A DNA stretch of 40,421 nt, from assembly GCA_015501075.1 (NCBI GenBank), contig JADNYJ010000296.1:1-40421 (forward strand), in the 5' to 3' direction. The notes under the pieces were generated by a model. It made no database searches, was not told the origin of the DNA, and saw only the letters and a list, made by a program, of their open reading frames with translations. Both the position numbers and the translations under genes were made by a program. Shown one piece after another: positions 1 through 7,659 of this stretch. The stretch comes from Gymnopilus junonius. Its lineage: Eukaryota > Basidiomycota > Agaricomycetes > Agaricales > Galerinaceae. How positions within the stretch are numbered: the first letter of the stretch is position 1; every line of letters begins with the position of its first letter.

Positions 1-87
1 TAGTATCGTAAGTAGTACCAGATAACTTGTCCTGGACGATTTACTAAATTCGTCCTTCCCCATTACACACGTGCAAAAATCTTCTAA

Positions 88-395
88 ATGAAGTCCTTTA
101 TCGTCATCATTGTCGCTCTTGCCACCACCGCTCTCGCGGCACGGGTTGAAGATACTACGAAGAGGGGTGATACAGGTTCATTGAACGAGAGCGCCACACT
201 CAGTAGTAGTCCTCCTGGCTATACAGAGGTGGAATCTCGGCTCCCTCCCCCTCCCCCTGGCTGCTTTTGGGACGGACGGGCTCCCTTCTGTCTTGCCTCT
301 TGTCCAAATGGTTATAACGAAGTGGCGCGCATCCCTTGTTCCCGGGAGCATGCTGCCCTTTCAGCGATACGGTTTTCCTTTGCTGCAAGGATTAA
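88..395 (+). pseudogene. Small secreted cysteine-rich protein, copy 1 (frameshifted)
   Basis: The ATG at 88 opens a classical signal peptide (MKSFIVIIVALATTALA), then a Ser/Pro-rich linker and the family motif CFWDGRAPFC with spacing C-x8-C-x3-C-x11-C, the same as in the intact copies at 4825-5124 and 7109-7435. After the fourth cysteine (codon 337-339) the frame is lost: the open frame runs on to a TAG at 397-399 without the last cysteines, while the frame shifted by one base carries GACC and LCC followed by TAA at 393-395. The shift lies between about 340 and 348. There is no room for an intron. A donor-like GTAAGT stands at 8-13, where the paralogues have a 5' UTR intron, but no acceptor AG is seen close to the ATG. 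Probably a dead or dying copy; function unknown. Confidence 0.75.
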
Positions 396-399
396 ATAG

Positions 400-689
400 T
401 AGGAATACCAGGGCGACCTGTCAGTATCACGGAAGACAGACTTTGTAGTTATGTAATTGGATTATATTGTCAAAGAGGGATAGTACAAGGAAATCGCGGT
501 GGAGTGTTATTTGAGCCCTGATTTGATCCCGAGGAGCTGGGTACCAATTCATTCCAATTTGTACTCAGTGCACCTCTTGTGCGCCTCCAAAGGCATTTTG
601 TCCTTGCGTTTTTGGATCACATGCGACCCAAATATTACAATCTGTTTTGGACAATCTTACAGTAAACCACGCATTCATCACACAATCCT
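400..689. other. Intergenic, no gene seen
   Basis: No coding exon with canonical splice sites or family resemblance was recognised between the two convergent secreted-protein copies. Confidence 0.5.
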
Positions 690-1112
690 CTAAAATATAC
701 TGTATTATATCGCTTTCATAAGACAATCACAATGCGCCACACTCCTTCCTAAACTGTCGAGAGAGAATTTCCAAAACCGTCATATCGATGACACGATCAA
801 ATTACTGCATTTAGTCGGTGTCCCTGCAGCAGGGAACTTTGTAGCCGGTCCAACAGCACGCGCCGTCACCGCAGGAGCCGCGATCCTCCTCGGAGTAGCC
901 TCATGGGCAGGAACCAGCGCAGAAGGGGGCGGTACCGTCCCAGTAGCATTCGAGGCGAGTAGGTCCATACTGGTGGCCGTTGGACAAGAAAGAGTTGAAG
1001 ACAGCACTGTTTCGGTTGGCATTGTTGGTAGTAGCCACGGGGACGACAGCTACGCCGATGCCAACAAAGGCGGCAGCAAATGTGATGAAAGTCTGCATGT
1101 TGATCTGAAAAA
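690..1112. repeat. Segmental duplicate of 4695-5140
   Basis: This stretch and 4695-5140 are direct repeats. Both contain the downstream block CGCCACACTCCTTCCTAAA, then the AATGACACGATCAAATTACTGCATTTAGTCGGTG-like end of the gene, then the whole leftward secreted-protein coding region. Similarity stops near 1113, just upstream of the ATG, where a DUF7918 fragment begins. Confidence 0.75.
811..1098 (-). pseudogene. Small secreted cysteine-rich protein, copy 2 (nonsense mutation, promoter replaced)
   Basis: Reading leftward from the ATG at 1096-1098 gives a signal peptide (MQTFITFAAAFVGIGVAV), a spacer and the family motif CYWDGTAPFCAGSCP. The next codon is TGA (901-903), where the close paralogue at 4825-5124 has CGA (Arg). 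Past this stop the frame remains open, with all remaining cysteines conserved, to the TAA at 811-813, so the lesion is a single CGA-to-TGA transition. The short remnant of normal upstream sequence (about 1099-1113) ends abruptly, and a fragment of a DUF7918 gene follows. The 5' UTR intron and TATA element found at the intact copies are therefore missing. Almost certainly non-functional. Confidence 0.8.
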
Positions 1113-1113
1113 G

Positions 1114-1978
1114 TCGCCCGCCTGTGACAGCTAGAAAAGCCTTCGTACTTGTACTTCGTGAATGTCGAGGGAAATTGTGACAAGAGTTTTCCAATCAGCT
1201 CCAATACCTGCAACTGACGTCAAAGAACTTTTGATTAACATAGAGGAAGAAGCAAAAAAAAGCTGTGTAGAACCGACCTGCCGTCCGTGGAAGGTCCGAG
1301 AAAGTCAAAGGAAGACATGAGGTGGGCGAAGTAGCGATGAGGGAAAAAATAGCTGGAGCGTAGCTGCGAGCTCGAAGGACTCGTCCACCAAGTTGGTATC
1401 CGTCCATGGTGACGAAGCCGCTACTATCTCGTTGGTTTATAGACGCTGGATGCGATAGGTCACGCCAGCGTATAGCGAACGTCTATAGTAGAAAATAGGG
1501 GAAAATTAGCACCGATAATAATGATCGGGATCGGATTGACGACAAAGACGAAGATGGAAGAAGTATCGATCGCATTCCACATAGTATGTAGTGAGTGCGC
1601 AATGGTATAAGCCAGGTCAAATTCAAAAAAGTCCGCATACGTGGGTGCACAATGGCCGTTGTAAGCTATGCTATGGCGAATGTAAAACACATTGACGGGA
1701 GACATCGAGTGAAGAAGAAAAAAGTATACTCAGGTTCTCCGCTAATACAACATGTTGCAATCCCTCTTTCTCGTGGAATTTAGGGGCATACTCCGTATCT
1801 TTCTCGTGTTGTCCTCGACCGTTATCTGAGTCCATTTCTCTGCACCATGCCATGCATTTGAAGAGGCTTCGTCCTCTCAGTCGGTCCCGGAGCGATGTTC
1901 AGGGTTGAGCGATAAAGATGCGTCCCAAAAGAGATAAGTGTTAAAAGAATAAAGAGAACGAAACAGAATAAAGAACAA
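1114..1978 (-). pseudogene. DUF7918-type gene, decayed truncated copy
   Basis: Read leftward, this is a diverged copy of 12045-12880, covering 5' flank, exon 1, intron 1, exon 2, intron 2 and part of exon 3. Intron positions match, so it arose at DNA level and not by retroposition. Lesions: the start ATG of the parent corresponds to AAG here; exon 1 contains insertions and changes around 1810-1840; and about 20 nt are missing from exon 3 (between ACAAGT and ACGAAGGC, near 1148), shifting the frame. The copy ends near 1114 at the boundary with the secreted-protein gene. In the parent, the sequence continues into the last exons. Confidence 0.8.
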
Positions 1979-2335
1979 GGCGCTCTGCTCGATGTCATTC
2001 GACTCGACGGCGCCAGTCAGATCATGTGACAAAGCTAGAAGTGAAAAATTGGAATTACATAATTATAAATCTCTTACTCATTGATTCATCCTTGCTTCAA
2101 CACTTATCAGACATACGAAATCCCATGCAAAATGCGGAATGCTGCAATAGAATTTCTTTTGGACTCTATCACCGACACGCCTGGCGGAAATTTAAAATCC
2201 GCCTTATACTGTTTCCTGTGCTGTCTGGCTGATGTAATAGGTAATATATTATCATTCCTATCGTCGACTTCCGGGCGCCAACAAGATATATTTGTGAGTC
2301 GATCCCACCGAAATATTCCATTACTCATCACGTAT

Positions 2336-3204
2336 ATGTAGCCTTCGGACTTGACTGAATTGACGGATGAGGAGCTTATCGCTCGTCTAGCTCGAGTGCC
2401 GCGCCTGGAGTCTCAATCGGATTGTCGGGATGCCAATCCTGTCTTACATATCAGTCCCCTCCTTATAGCGAAGGAAGCACAGGAATATTGTTCCAGTCTT
2501 CCTGATTCTCCTGAAGCGAACGCTCTGGACCTCGTTTTCAAGGACACAACTATCCCAGTGCCTCGCGTCCACCGTGTTGTGGAAGGAAAGCGTCGCTTCA
2601 TTATCATGGACTACATCCCAGGCCAAACTCTTTCCGATGCTTGGCCGACGCTCTCGATATGGAAGAAGCTCTGGGTCGTTTTTACCTTGCGCCGTTATGT
2701 CTGTCAGCTTCGCAGCGTAAACCCACCCCCAGGAGCGCCGCCAGGCCCAGTCACCAAAAGCGGCCCACGAGAGTGTGAATGCCCTCCGATTTTTGGTCCT
2801 GTTCGTAGTGCCGAGGGCCATTCACTGCGTACTCGGACCTAGCCGCATATTTCAACAGTCGGTGGAAGATCACGATGGATACCTCAGGTGTCCCTGAAGA
2901 TCATCCGAAGAGGAAGGAACAGTTTGACGATTCGCAACCGCTTGTCCTTACACACCTAGATCTTAGTCCTTCGAATATCATTCTAGGAAATGATGGTCGG
3001 TTGTGGCTCATCGATTGGGCATGGGCTGGTTTTTATCTACCTTGGTTTGAATATGTTGCTATGAAGGATCAATCCCGAAACGAGAACGTGGTTGGATTTG
3101 AAGACATGTCATGGGAGGCCTTTGTTCCTTTCATCTGTGGACCGTATTTTAAACAAGAGGCTTGGCTGCGGGAGGTGGCGCAAATACTGTGTGACGTCAA
3201 ATGA
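2336..3204 (+). pseudogene. Aminoglycoside phosphotransferase (APH)-like protein, broken
   Basis: Two frames together spell an APH/choline-kinase-fold protein. The first (about 2342-2822) has LTDEELIARL near its start and later RFIIMDYIPGQTL (hinge region). The second (about 2820-3204) has the Brenner-type catalytic motif HLDLSPSNII and the metal-binding LIDWAWAG. The frames meet around 2815-2822, where one base appears deleted. The earlier frame then ends at TAG 2840-2842; its continuation in the other frame (PFTAYSDLAAYF) is uninterrupted. An ATG at 2336-2338 is immediately followed by TAG, so the reading frame has no usable start unless an upstream exon joins at this TAG used as a splice acceptor. 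Fungal APH-like proteins are usually single-domain kinases of unknown substrate. Likely a pseudogene. Confidence 0.75.
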
Positions 3205-3522
3205 AGTGTTGCAGGATAAATACGTTGGTGGTAAAACAGCTGCATTTTACTTGCGTAACTTGTCCGGCAATATCGCTACTTGTGTCGTCTTTTTTGGGGT
3301 TTCTGTTCATCTGTACCGGACTGTGTTTTTCTGGATATCTGGACCTTTTGAATCTCAGCTTCTGGTAGATTGCTCTGGAAGAGATTTGTGATCATGAGGT
3401 AATTGTGATGTTACAGGAGCTGATTTTATGTGCTGAAACTAAGTCTATGTACGTTCCTTTGTCCCTTTGTTCCTTTGACAAGCATTATCTTAATCAAAGG
3501 CAGCACCTGTTTCATCTGGTAT
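3205..3522. other. Intergenic, no gene seen
   Basis: No convincing exon or repeat recognised between the APH-like remnant and the leftward fragment that follows. Confidence 0.4.
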
Positions 3523-3798
3523 CTAACACAACGGACGGCCCCTTACCTCCTCGACTGCTTGACGAAATCTTGTTACGGAATCCCTTGGAATAACCCCCTC
3601 GTCCTCCAATTCTTCAATGAGTCTAGCTGTCCACGTCCGGCAACCAGTTCCTTGCGCGTTATAACGAAAGACGTTAAGTCGGCGTTGGCGCACAAGATTG
3701 GCAACATCATTCGATGTGTAGTCTTTCAGCACTTGAAATTCTAAATTTTTGGTTGCGTTATGCGACGCAATGTAGCCCCGTGTATAGAGAAGCTGCGT
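3523..3798 (-). pseudogene. Fragment resembling a DUF7770-type protein
   Basis: The leftward frame ends at 3523 and reads ..NDVANLVRQRRLNVFRYN then TGCRTWTARLIEELEDEGVIP, the style of the C-terminal half of fungal DUF7770-like proteins (GxGCRxW followed by a helix). That family assignment is from memory and uncertain. A perfect-looking intron (GTATGT..CTAAT..CGCAG, about 51 nt) lies just upstream at about 3799-3849, but no upstream exon joins in phase: the phase-compatible frame stops immediately before it. No start codon is found. Best read as the surviving 3' exon of a decayed gene. Confidence 0.5.
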
Positions 3799-3849
3799 AA
3801 AATTTATTAGATATCCATGGATAATTGCAGAGAGCTGACATACTCGATT

Positions 3850-4569
3850 TCAACGTAGGGCCCTTGATTCTCCACGTTTGCCGTGTCGAATATTGTGGAC
3901 TCTGATCCGGAATCGGTATTGTACCCTCCGCTCAAACGCCTTGCAAGTTGTTAGCAAATACTGTGTAGTCGAGCCTGGAGCAAAATCCGAATGCACCAGT
4001 GTATCTTCTTGGCTTTGGAGTCGGGCGCAAATTTTTGTGAAACCTTTAGCGCTGATACGACAAAAACTTCGATATTCCTGTTTCGATATTTTGTCCCCCA
4101 TTTTTCTTCGTTGATGGGCATAGGCGCCGCATGCGAGGGTATGCAAAATGAAATGATGCATTGTAGGTAAGCGGACGCCACGGCAATCAGAAATTTATGT
4201 TACCATTCTCGTTGATATCGAAGGTATAACAAAATTTTTCTTCTTGAAACAACGCCTTGGTAGGATCAGTAGTAGTGCCCAATTATCTTCCGCCGGAGGA
4301 TGCAAATGACAAGGCGACCTCAGAACGTTGTGGCGTGTTTGTTGTACATATTTTTTTCCTACATACAAGGTGTTTTCGCCTTTGCAACGCCTTCTGCATA
4401 TATTAATGTTGCTGATCCTCTCTATCTGATACAGTTTTTTAACTGCCAGTCAGCCCTAGGAATTGTAGCGAACAACAATTTTTCTGTCCCACGATTTCTC
4501 ATAAATGAAATGTTGGTTGGCGTTCATTCCAATCTTCGCAAGGCACTACTCATTTATCAAAGGTAACAT
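3850..4569. other. Probable decayed coding DNA, unresolved
   Basis: This stretch lies upstream of the leftward DUF7770-like fragment and probably held its 5' exons. Open frames exist on both strands (for example 3850-4161 minus and 4300-4566 plus), but none resembles a family I know or connects by canonical splicing. Confidence 0.35.
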
Positions 4570-4650
4570 CTTCCTGGTCATACAGAAGTGGTAAGGCCCC
4601 CTAGCTGCTTAAAGCCTGCTTTTGGGACAGAGGGGCCACACATCCTGATC
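4570..4650 (+). pseudogene. Scrap of a small secreted protein gene (copy-1 type)
   Basis: CTTCCTGGTCATACAGAAGT at about 4570 matches CCTCCTGGCTATACAGAGGT of copy 1, and CCTGCTTTTGGGACAGAGGG at about 4614 matches its CFWDG codons. Order and spacing are like copy 1, but stop codons intervene and the first cysteine is followed by unrelated residues. It shares orientation with copy 1 and lies beside the duplicated block around 4695, so both gene and flank seem to have been duplicated. Confidence 0.65.
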
Positions 4651-4694
4651 AAGCTCACTGGTAATTCACACATTCGTCATGAATATGAAATTTT

Positions 4695-5140
4695 CAAAAA
4701 ATATACCGTATCATGCTGATTTCGTAAGACAATCAGAACGCGCCACACTCCTTCCTAAATTGTCGAGAGAAGAAATTCCAAAACCGTCATGACTCATATC
4801 AATGACACGATCAAATTACTGCATTTAGTCGGTGTTCCTGCAGCAGAGAACCTTGTAGCCTGTCCAGCAGCAAGCGCCGTCGCCGCAGGAGCCGCGATCC
4901 TCCTCGGAGTAGCCTCGGGGACAGGAACCAGCGCAGAAGGGGGCGGTGCCGTCCCAGTAGCAGCCGGGAGGAGCCGGTCCGTCTTCCTGGACCTGATGGC
5001 CGGCCGGGCTGTTGGTCAAGAGGTAGTTGAGAGCGGCGCTGCTCTGGTCGGTGTTGTTGGTATTGGCCACGGCGGCGGCGGCGACGCTGACGAAGGCGGC
5101 AGCAAATGCGAAGAAAGTCTTCATATTGACCTGGAAAAAT
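4695..5140. repeat. Segmental duplicate of 690-1112
   Basis: Direct repeat partner of 690-1112. It contains the intact leftward secreted-protein gene and its 3' flank. Confidence 0.75.
4825..5124 (-). CDS. Small secreted cysteine-rich protein, copy 3 (intact)
   Basis: 99 aa, single coding exon. Signal peptide about residues 1-18 (MKTFFAFAAAFVSVAAAA), then a Thr/Asn/Ser-rich spacer, a conserved ALNYLLTNSPAGHQVQEDGP stretch, and the cysteine module C55-x8-C64-x3-C68-x11-C80-x4-C85-C86-x7-C94-C95. The protein is probably secreted and disulfide-knotted. The family is unknown to me beyond resembling hypothetical secreted proteins of Agaricomycetes. A TATAAATA box (5328-5335) and a 5' UTR intron (5131-5276, GTAAGC..CTAATCTG..CCAG) lie upstream, with the acceptor 6 nt before the ATG. 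Nonsense copy 2 is its closest relative. Effector, hydrophobin-like or defence roles are all possible; nothing in the sequence decides. Confidence 0.85.
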   Translation of the reverse strand: MKTFFAFAAAFVSVAAAAVANTNNTDQSSAALNYLLTNSPAGHQVQEDGPAPPGCYWDGTAPFCAGSCPRGYSEEDRGSCGDGACCWTGYKVLCCRNTD

Positions 5141-5276
5141 CAGATTAGTTCTATAATGACCAACGTCACACAAATCCCACGAAACGGACTCGAATAACGT
5201 TGCTTGTGTGAAGATAAACTATAAAGCGTATTTTCAATGTGTCAGACGACGTTGAGAAGTAGTTGAGATTGCTTAC
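5131..5276 (-). other. 5' UTR intron of secreted protein copy 3
   Basis: GTAAGC donor at 5276 and CCAG acceptor at 5131-5134 with an upstream CTAATC branch site. The counterpart at copy 4 begins with the same GTAAGC, so the leader intron is a family trait. Confidence 0.65.
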
Positions 5277-5327
5277 GAGTGCTAGAGAGGTTGCTCTGAC
5301 TGAAGAACTGGGGAGGGACTGCACCAG

Positions 5328-5335
5328 TATTTATA
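5328..5335 (-). promoter_or_regulatory. TATA box of secreted protein copy 3
   Basis: TATAAATA on the minus strand, about 50 bp upstream of the 5' UTR intron donor; copy 4 has TATAAAAG at the matching place. Confidence 0.55.
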
Positions 5336-5514
5336 CCTTTTGGAAACGGCTATTTGTTCCAGTTACCGGACGATGGTCCATTTTTTAGTTGCAGGGACGC
5401 TATACCTTCGATGGTGAACTCCACTTTTGGAAAGGAGGCGAATTTTCATAACGTCAATGCCCCACAACTTCTATGAGGGCCTTCGAAGGTAGAACGGTCA
5501 TGGCATCCTATACG

Positions 5515-5542
5515 TACGGTGCGCTAGCTGTATCAGCCAGGA
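5515..5542 (+). repeat. Left terminal inverted repeat
   Basis: Perfect or near-perfect inverse match to 6358-6385, next to the ATACG target duplication. Confidence 0.75.
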
Positions 5543-6357
5543 ATTAAGAAGCAAAATATTTGACACCCGTTCTGGGAAGCTTCTCGGGCACGCTTCAGGG
5601 GTTTATCCGACTGTTCCTTACGTCCTGGTACCCAGTAAGGCAACTCTCCTTCCGTTTTTTTCGTAAGTAAATCATCCTGTAACATATACCATGTATATTA
5701 TAAACTAGATAGAATTTCCTGCAGTATCTATCAGACCGTGCAATAGTGCTATTCTAACAAATTTTCTGTGCTATTTTAAAAAATGAGACCTTATGAATTA
5801 AAATCAACTCGAAATGTGGCTCCGGTATTCTAATCAATGTTCAACCTCTTACTCATGGTTGACTCACGGTCATGGTGTCTATTGAAATAATTGTCAAGAG
5901 CAAATACAAATATTGTTGGCTGATATCTCCCTCCTTTTCCACATTTTTGCCTTATTTCCTTGCTGAACTTCCATCCATTATTTTTCCCACATACAGTACC
6001 AGGTACGCAGCCATTAAAGAATTTAGAAGTCGTGCTAAAGTCAATTTACTGTCGGATGAAGGTCACTTTGCCAAAGCCTCCGATTTATGTAATACCCATT
6101 CCGATGCTGAAGGTACAGGTATGTCCTCTGGGGCTTGAAAGGTTGTATTGTGTGAGGGTTTATCAATAACTTGAGCCTCCAGAAGGGAAGATCTCTTAGT
6201 AATTGAGTAGAAATCCAAAGGACTCAATTTATAACATGAAAATCAACAACGTGGACAAGCAACAAAACATAAGGTACTCTATCATATGACCGGATGACGG
6301 TGGGGGAAGCCATGCCCCGGCCGGAGAACCAGGACGTCAAATTGTATTCAGCATTAT

Positions 6358-6385
6358 TTCTGGCTGATACAGCTAGCGCACCGTA
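6358..6385 (-). repeat. Right terminal inverted repeat
   Basis: Inverse match to 5515-5542, followed outward by ATACG. Confidence 0.75.
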
Positions 6386-6390
6386 ATACG

Positions 6391-7108
6391 ACCTTCTGAA
6401 AAAGAATTAGCCTAGCTAAGCAAAATTAAGAGCAGGGACCACTTTGGAGGAGCTAACGCCAATCATGGGGTTTAATCCCGGCGGAAGATACGACCGTGAT
6501 GTATCAATCCAACCCAATGAGGTCGCAATGCTCAAGCCCTTATACTGTTATTCGGTTTGCATACGCAAAACGTCCCTTGTGATCTACTCCGACTCTAAAG
6601 TAGAAGCTCTTCGGAAAAAGAAGCGTATTTTAGAGGGGTAGATCAATGCTTCTGTGGACCGAACAAGCAGCGTAAGGTTTAATCTTTTGCGAATGTCCGA
6701 TGCAACAACGAAAGACCGACTTTTGTGCTCAGCCACATGGCTCAAAGACCTTGAAATTTGTTCCAAGCTTAAAACAACGTCGTATATAGAAAATGAGTGT
6801 AGGGTGTTCACCGTGATATCCAACGTCATGTAAGGGTGGATGGATTGGTATATTCATGAGCAAAAGAAAGCGAAAATTCATGAGAATTGACTGATATGTA
6901 GCTCTACTTAGTTATCCAATGATTCAATCTTTCAACACAAAATAATCATCCTCAGCGTAATCAATTCATCGCAAAAACCATTGAATTTCATTGTCAAAAA
7001 TATTTTCCGTCAAATCGCAGTTGCTTATAATTCCTATTTTAAAGTCGCGACATGCCCCCCGCTCCTCAAACGAGCAAATCCCGACATTTCTTGAGTACCT
7101 GTTCTTGT
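6391..7108. other. Intergenic, no gene seen
   Basis: Only short frames without family resemblance. It holds the 3' flank of secreted protein copy 4. Confidence 0.45.
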
Positions 7109-7435
7109 TCAGTTCTCGCCCGAGGGAGGGGTCTTGCAGCAGAGGAATTTGTAACCGGTCCAGCAGCAGGCGCCATCGCCGCAGGAGCCGCGGCCTTCCT
7201 CAGTGTAGCCAGTTGGGCAGGAGCCGGCGCAGAAGGGCGCGGTGCCGTCCCAGTAGCAGCCAGGGGGGGCGGGTCCGTCCTCCTCAACCTGGTGGCCGGC
7301 AGGACTGTTGGTCAACAAGTATTTCAGGGCAGCGCTCTGGTCGGTTTGCTGGTTAGCGACGGCCTTGGTGTCTTCAGCCGGGGCGGCGAAGGAGACGGTG
7401 GCAAGAACGGCAGCGATGACGACGAAGAACTTCAT
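7109..7435 (-). CDS. Small secreted cysteine-rich protein, copy 4 (intact)
   Basis: 108 aa. Signal peptide about residues 1-18 (MKFFVVIAAVLATVSFAA), a charged spacer, the same ALKYLLTNSPAGHQVEEDGP stretch as copy 3, then C60-x8-C69-x3-C73-x11-C85-x4-C90-C91-x7-C99-C100, identical spacing to copy 3. It has a longer C-terminal tail (KTPPSGEN). Upstream are a 54-nt 5' UTR intron (7466-7519) and a TATAAAAG box (7569-7576). Copies 3 and 4 differ in the signal peptide and linker but hardly in the cysteine module, which suggests selection on the folded domain. Function unknown. Confidence 0.87.
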   Translation of the reverse strand: MKFFVVIAAVLATVSFAAPAEDTKAVANQQTDQSAALKYLLTNSPAGHQVEEDGPAPPGCYWDGTAPFCAGSCPTGYTEEGRGSCGDGACCWTGYKFLCCKTPPSGEN

Positions 7436-7465
7436 TGTGATTTAGAGGTTGGTGCTTTGGAACGT

Positions 7466-7519
7466 CTGAAACAGGACTTTAGCATGAGTTTTATTTTCGA
7501 GTAGTCTGAAGATGCTTAC
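7466..7519 (-). other. 5' UTR intron of secreted protein copy 4
   Basis: Donor GTAAGC at 7519 and acceptor TTTCAG ending at 7466, 54 nt, placed between the TATA box and the ATG as in copy 3. Confidence 0.65.
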
Positions 7520-7568
7520 AGAACTAGATGAGCTATCTGGTTGGTGAAATCGAGCAACAGAGGCATGG

Positions 7569-7576
7569 CTTTTATA
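7569..7576 (-). promoter_or_regulatory. TATA box of secreted protein copy 4
   Basis: TATAAAAG on the minus strand, about 50 bp upstream of the 5' UTR intron donor. Farther upstream an imperfect inverted repeat (CCACCATCGTT..AACGAAGGTGG, about 7623-7651) could be a factor site. Confidence 0.55.
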
Positions 7577-7659
7577 CCGTTTCAGAGGTTTAGTGAACTT
7601 GTTAACTTCGAGTTACAGTAAGGCCACCATCGTTCTGTCAACGAAGGTGGCGTTAGGCC

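Larger units (their letters stand above)
5515..6385. mobile_element. 871-bp non-autonomous terminal-inverted-repeat element
   Basis: Both ends carry the same 26-28 bp sequence in inverse orientation, beginning TACGGTGCGCTAGCTGTATC (5515 inward, and 6385 inward on the other strand), followed by weaker subterminal similarity for roughly 60-80 bp. It is flanked on both sides by ATACG (5510-5514 and 6386-6390), a likely 5-bp target duplication; TA alone is an alternative reading. The interior has no transposase-like frame, so this is a MITE or deletion derivative. Superfamily not identified. Confidence 0.75.

Noticed and set aside
4300..4566. 88-codon plus-strand frame with a hydrophobic start
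   Set aside because: No homology to the nearby secreted family, no cysteine pattern and no splice context.
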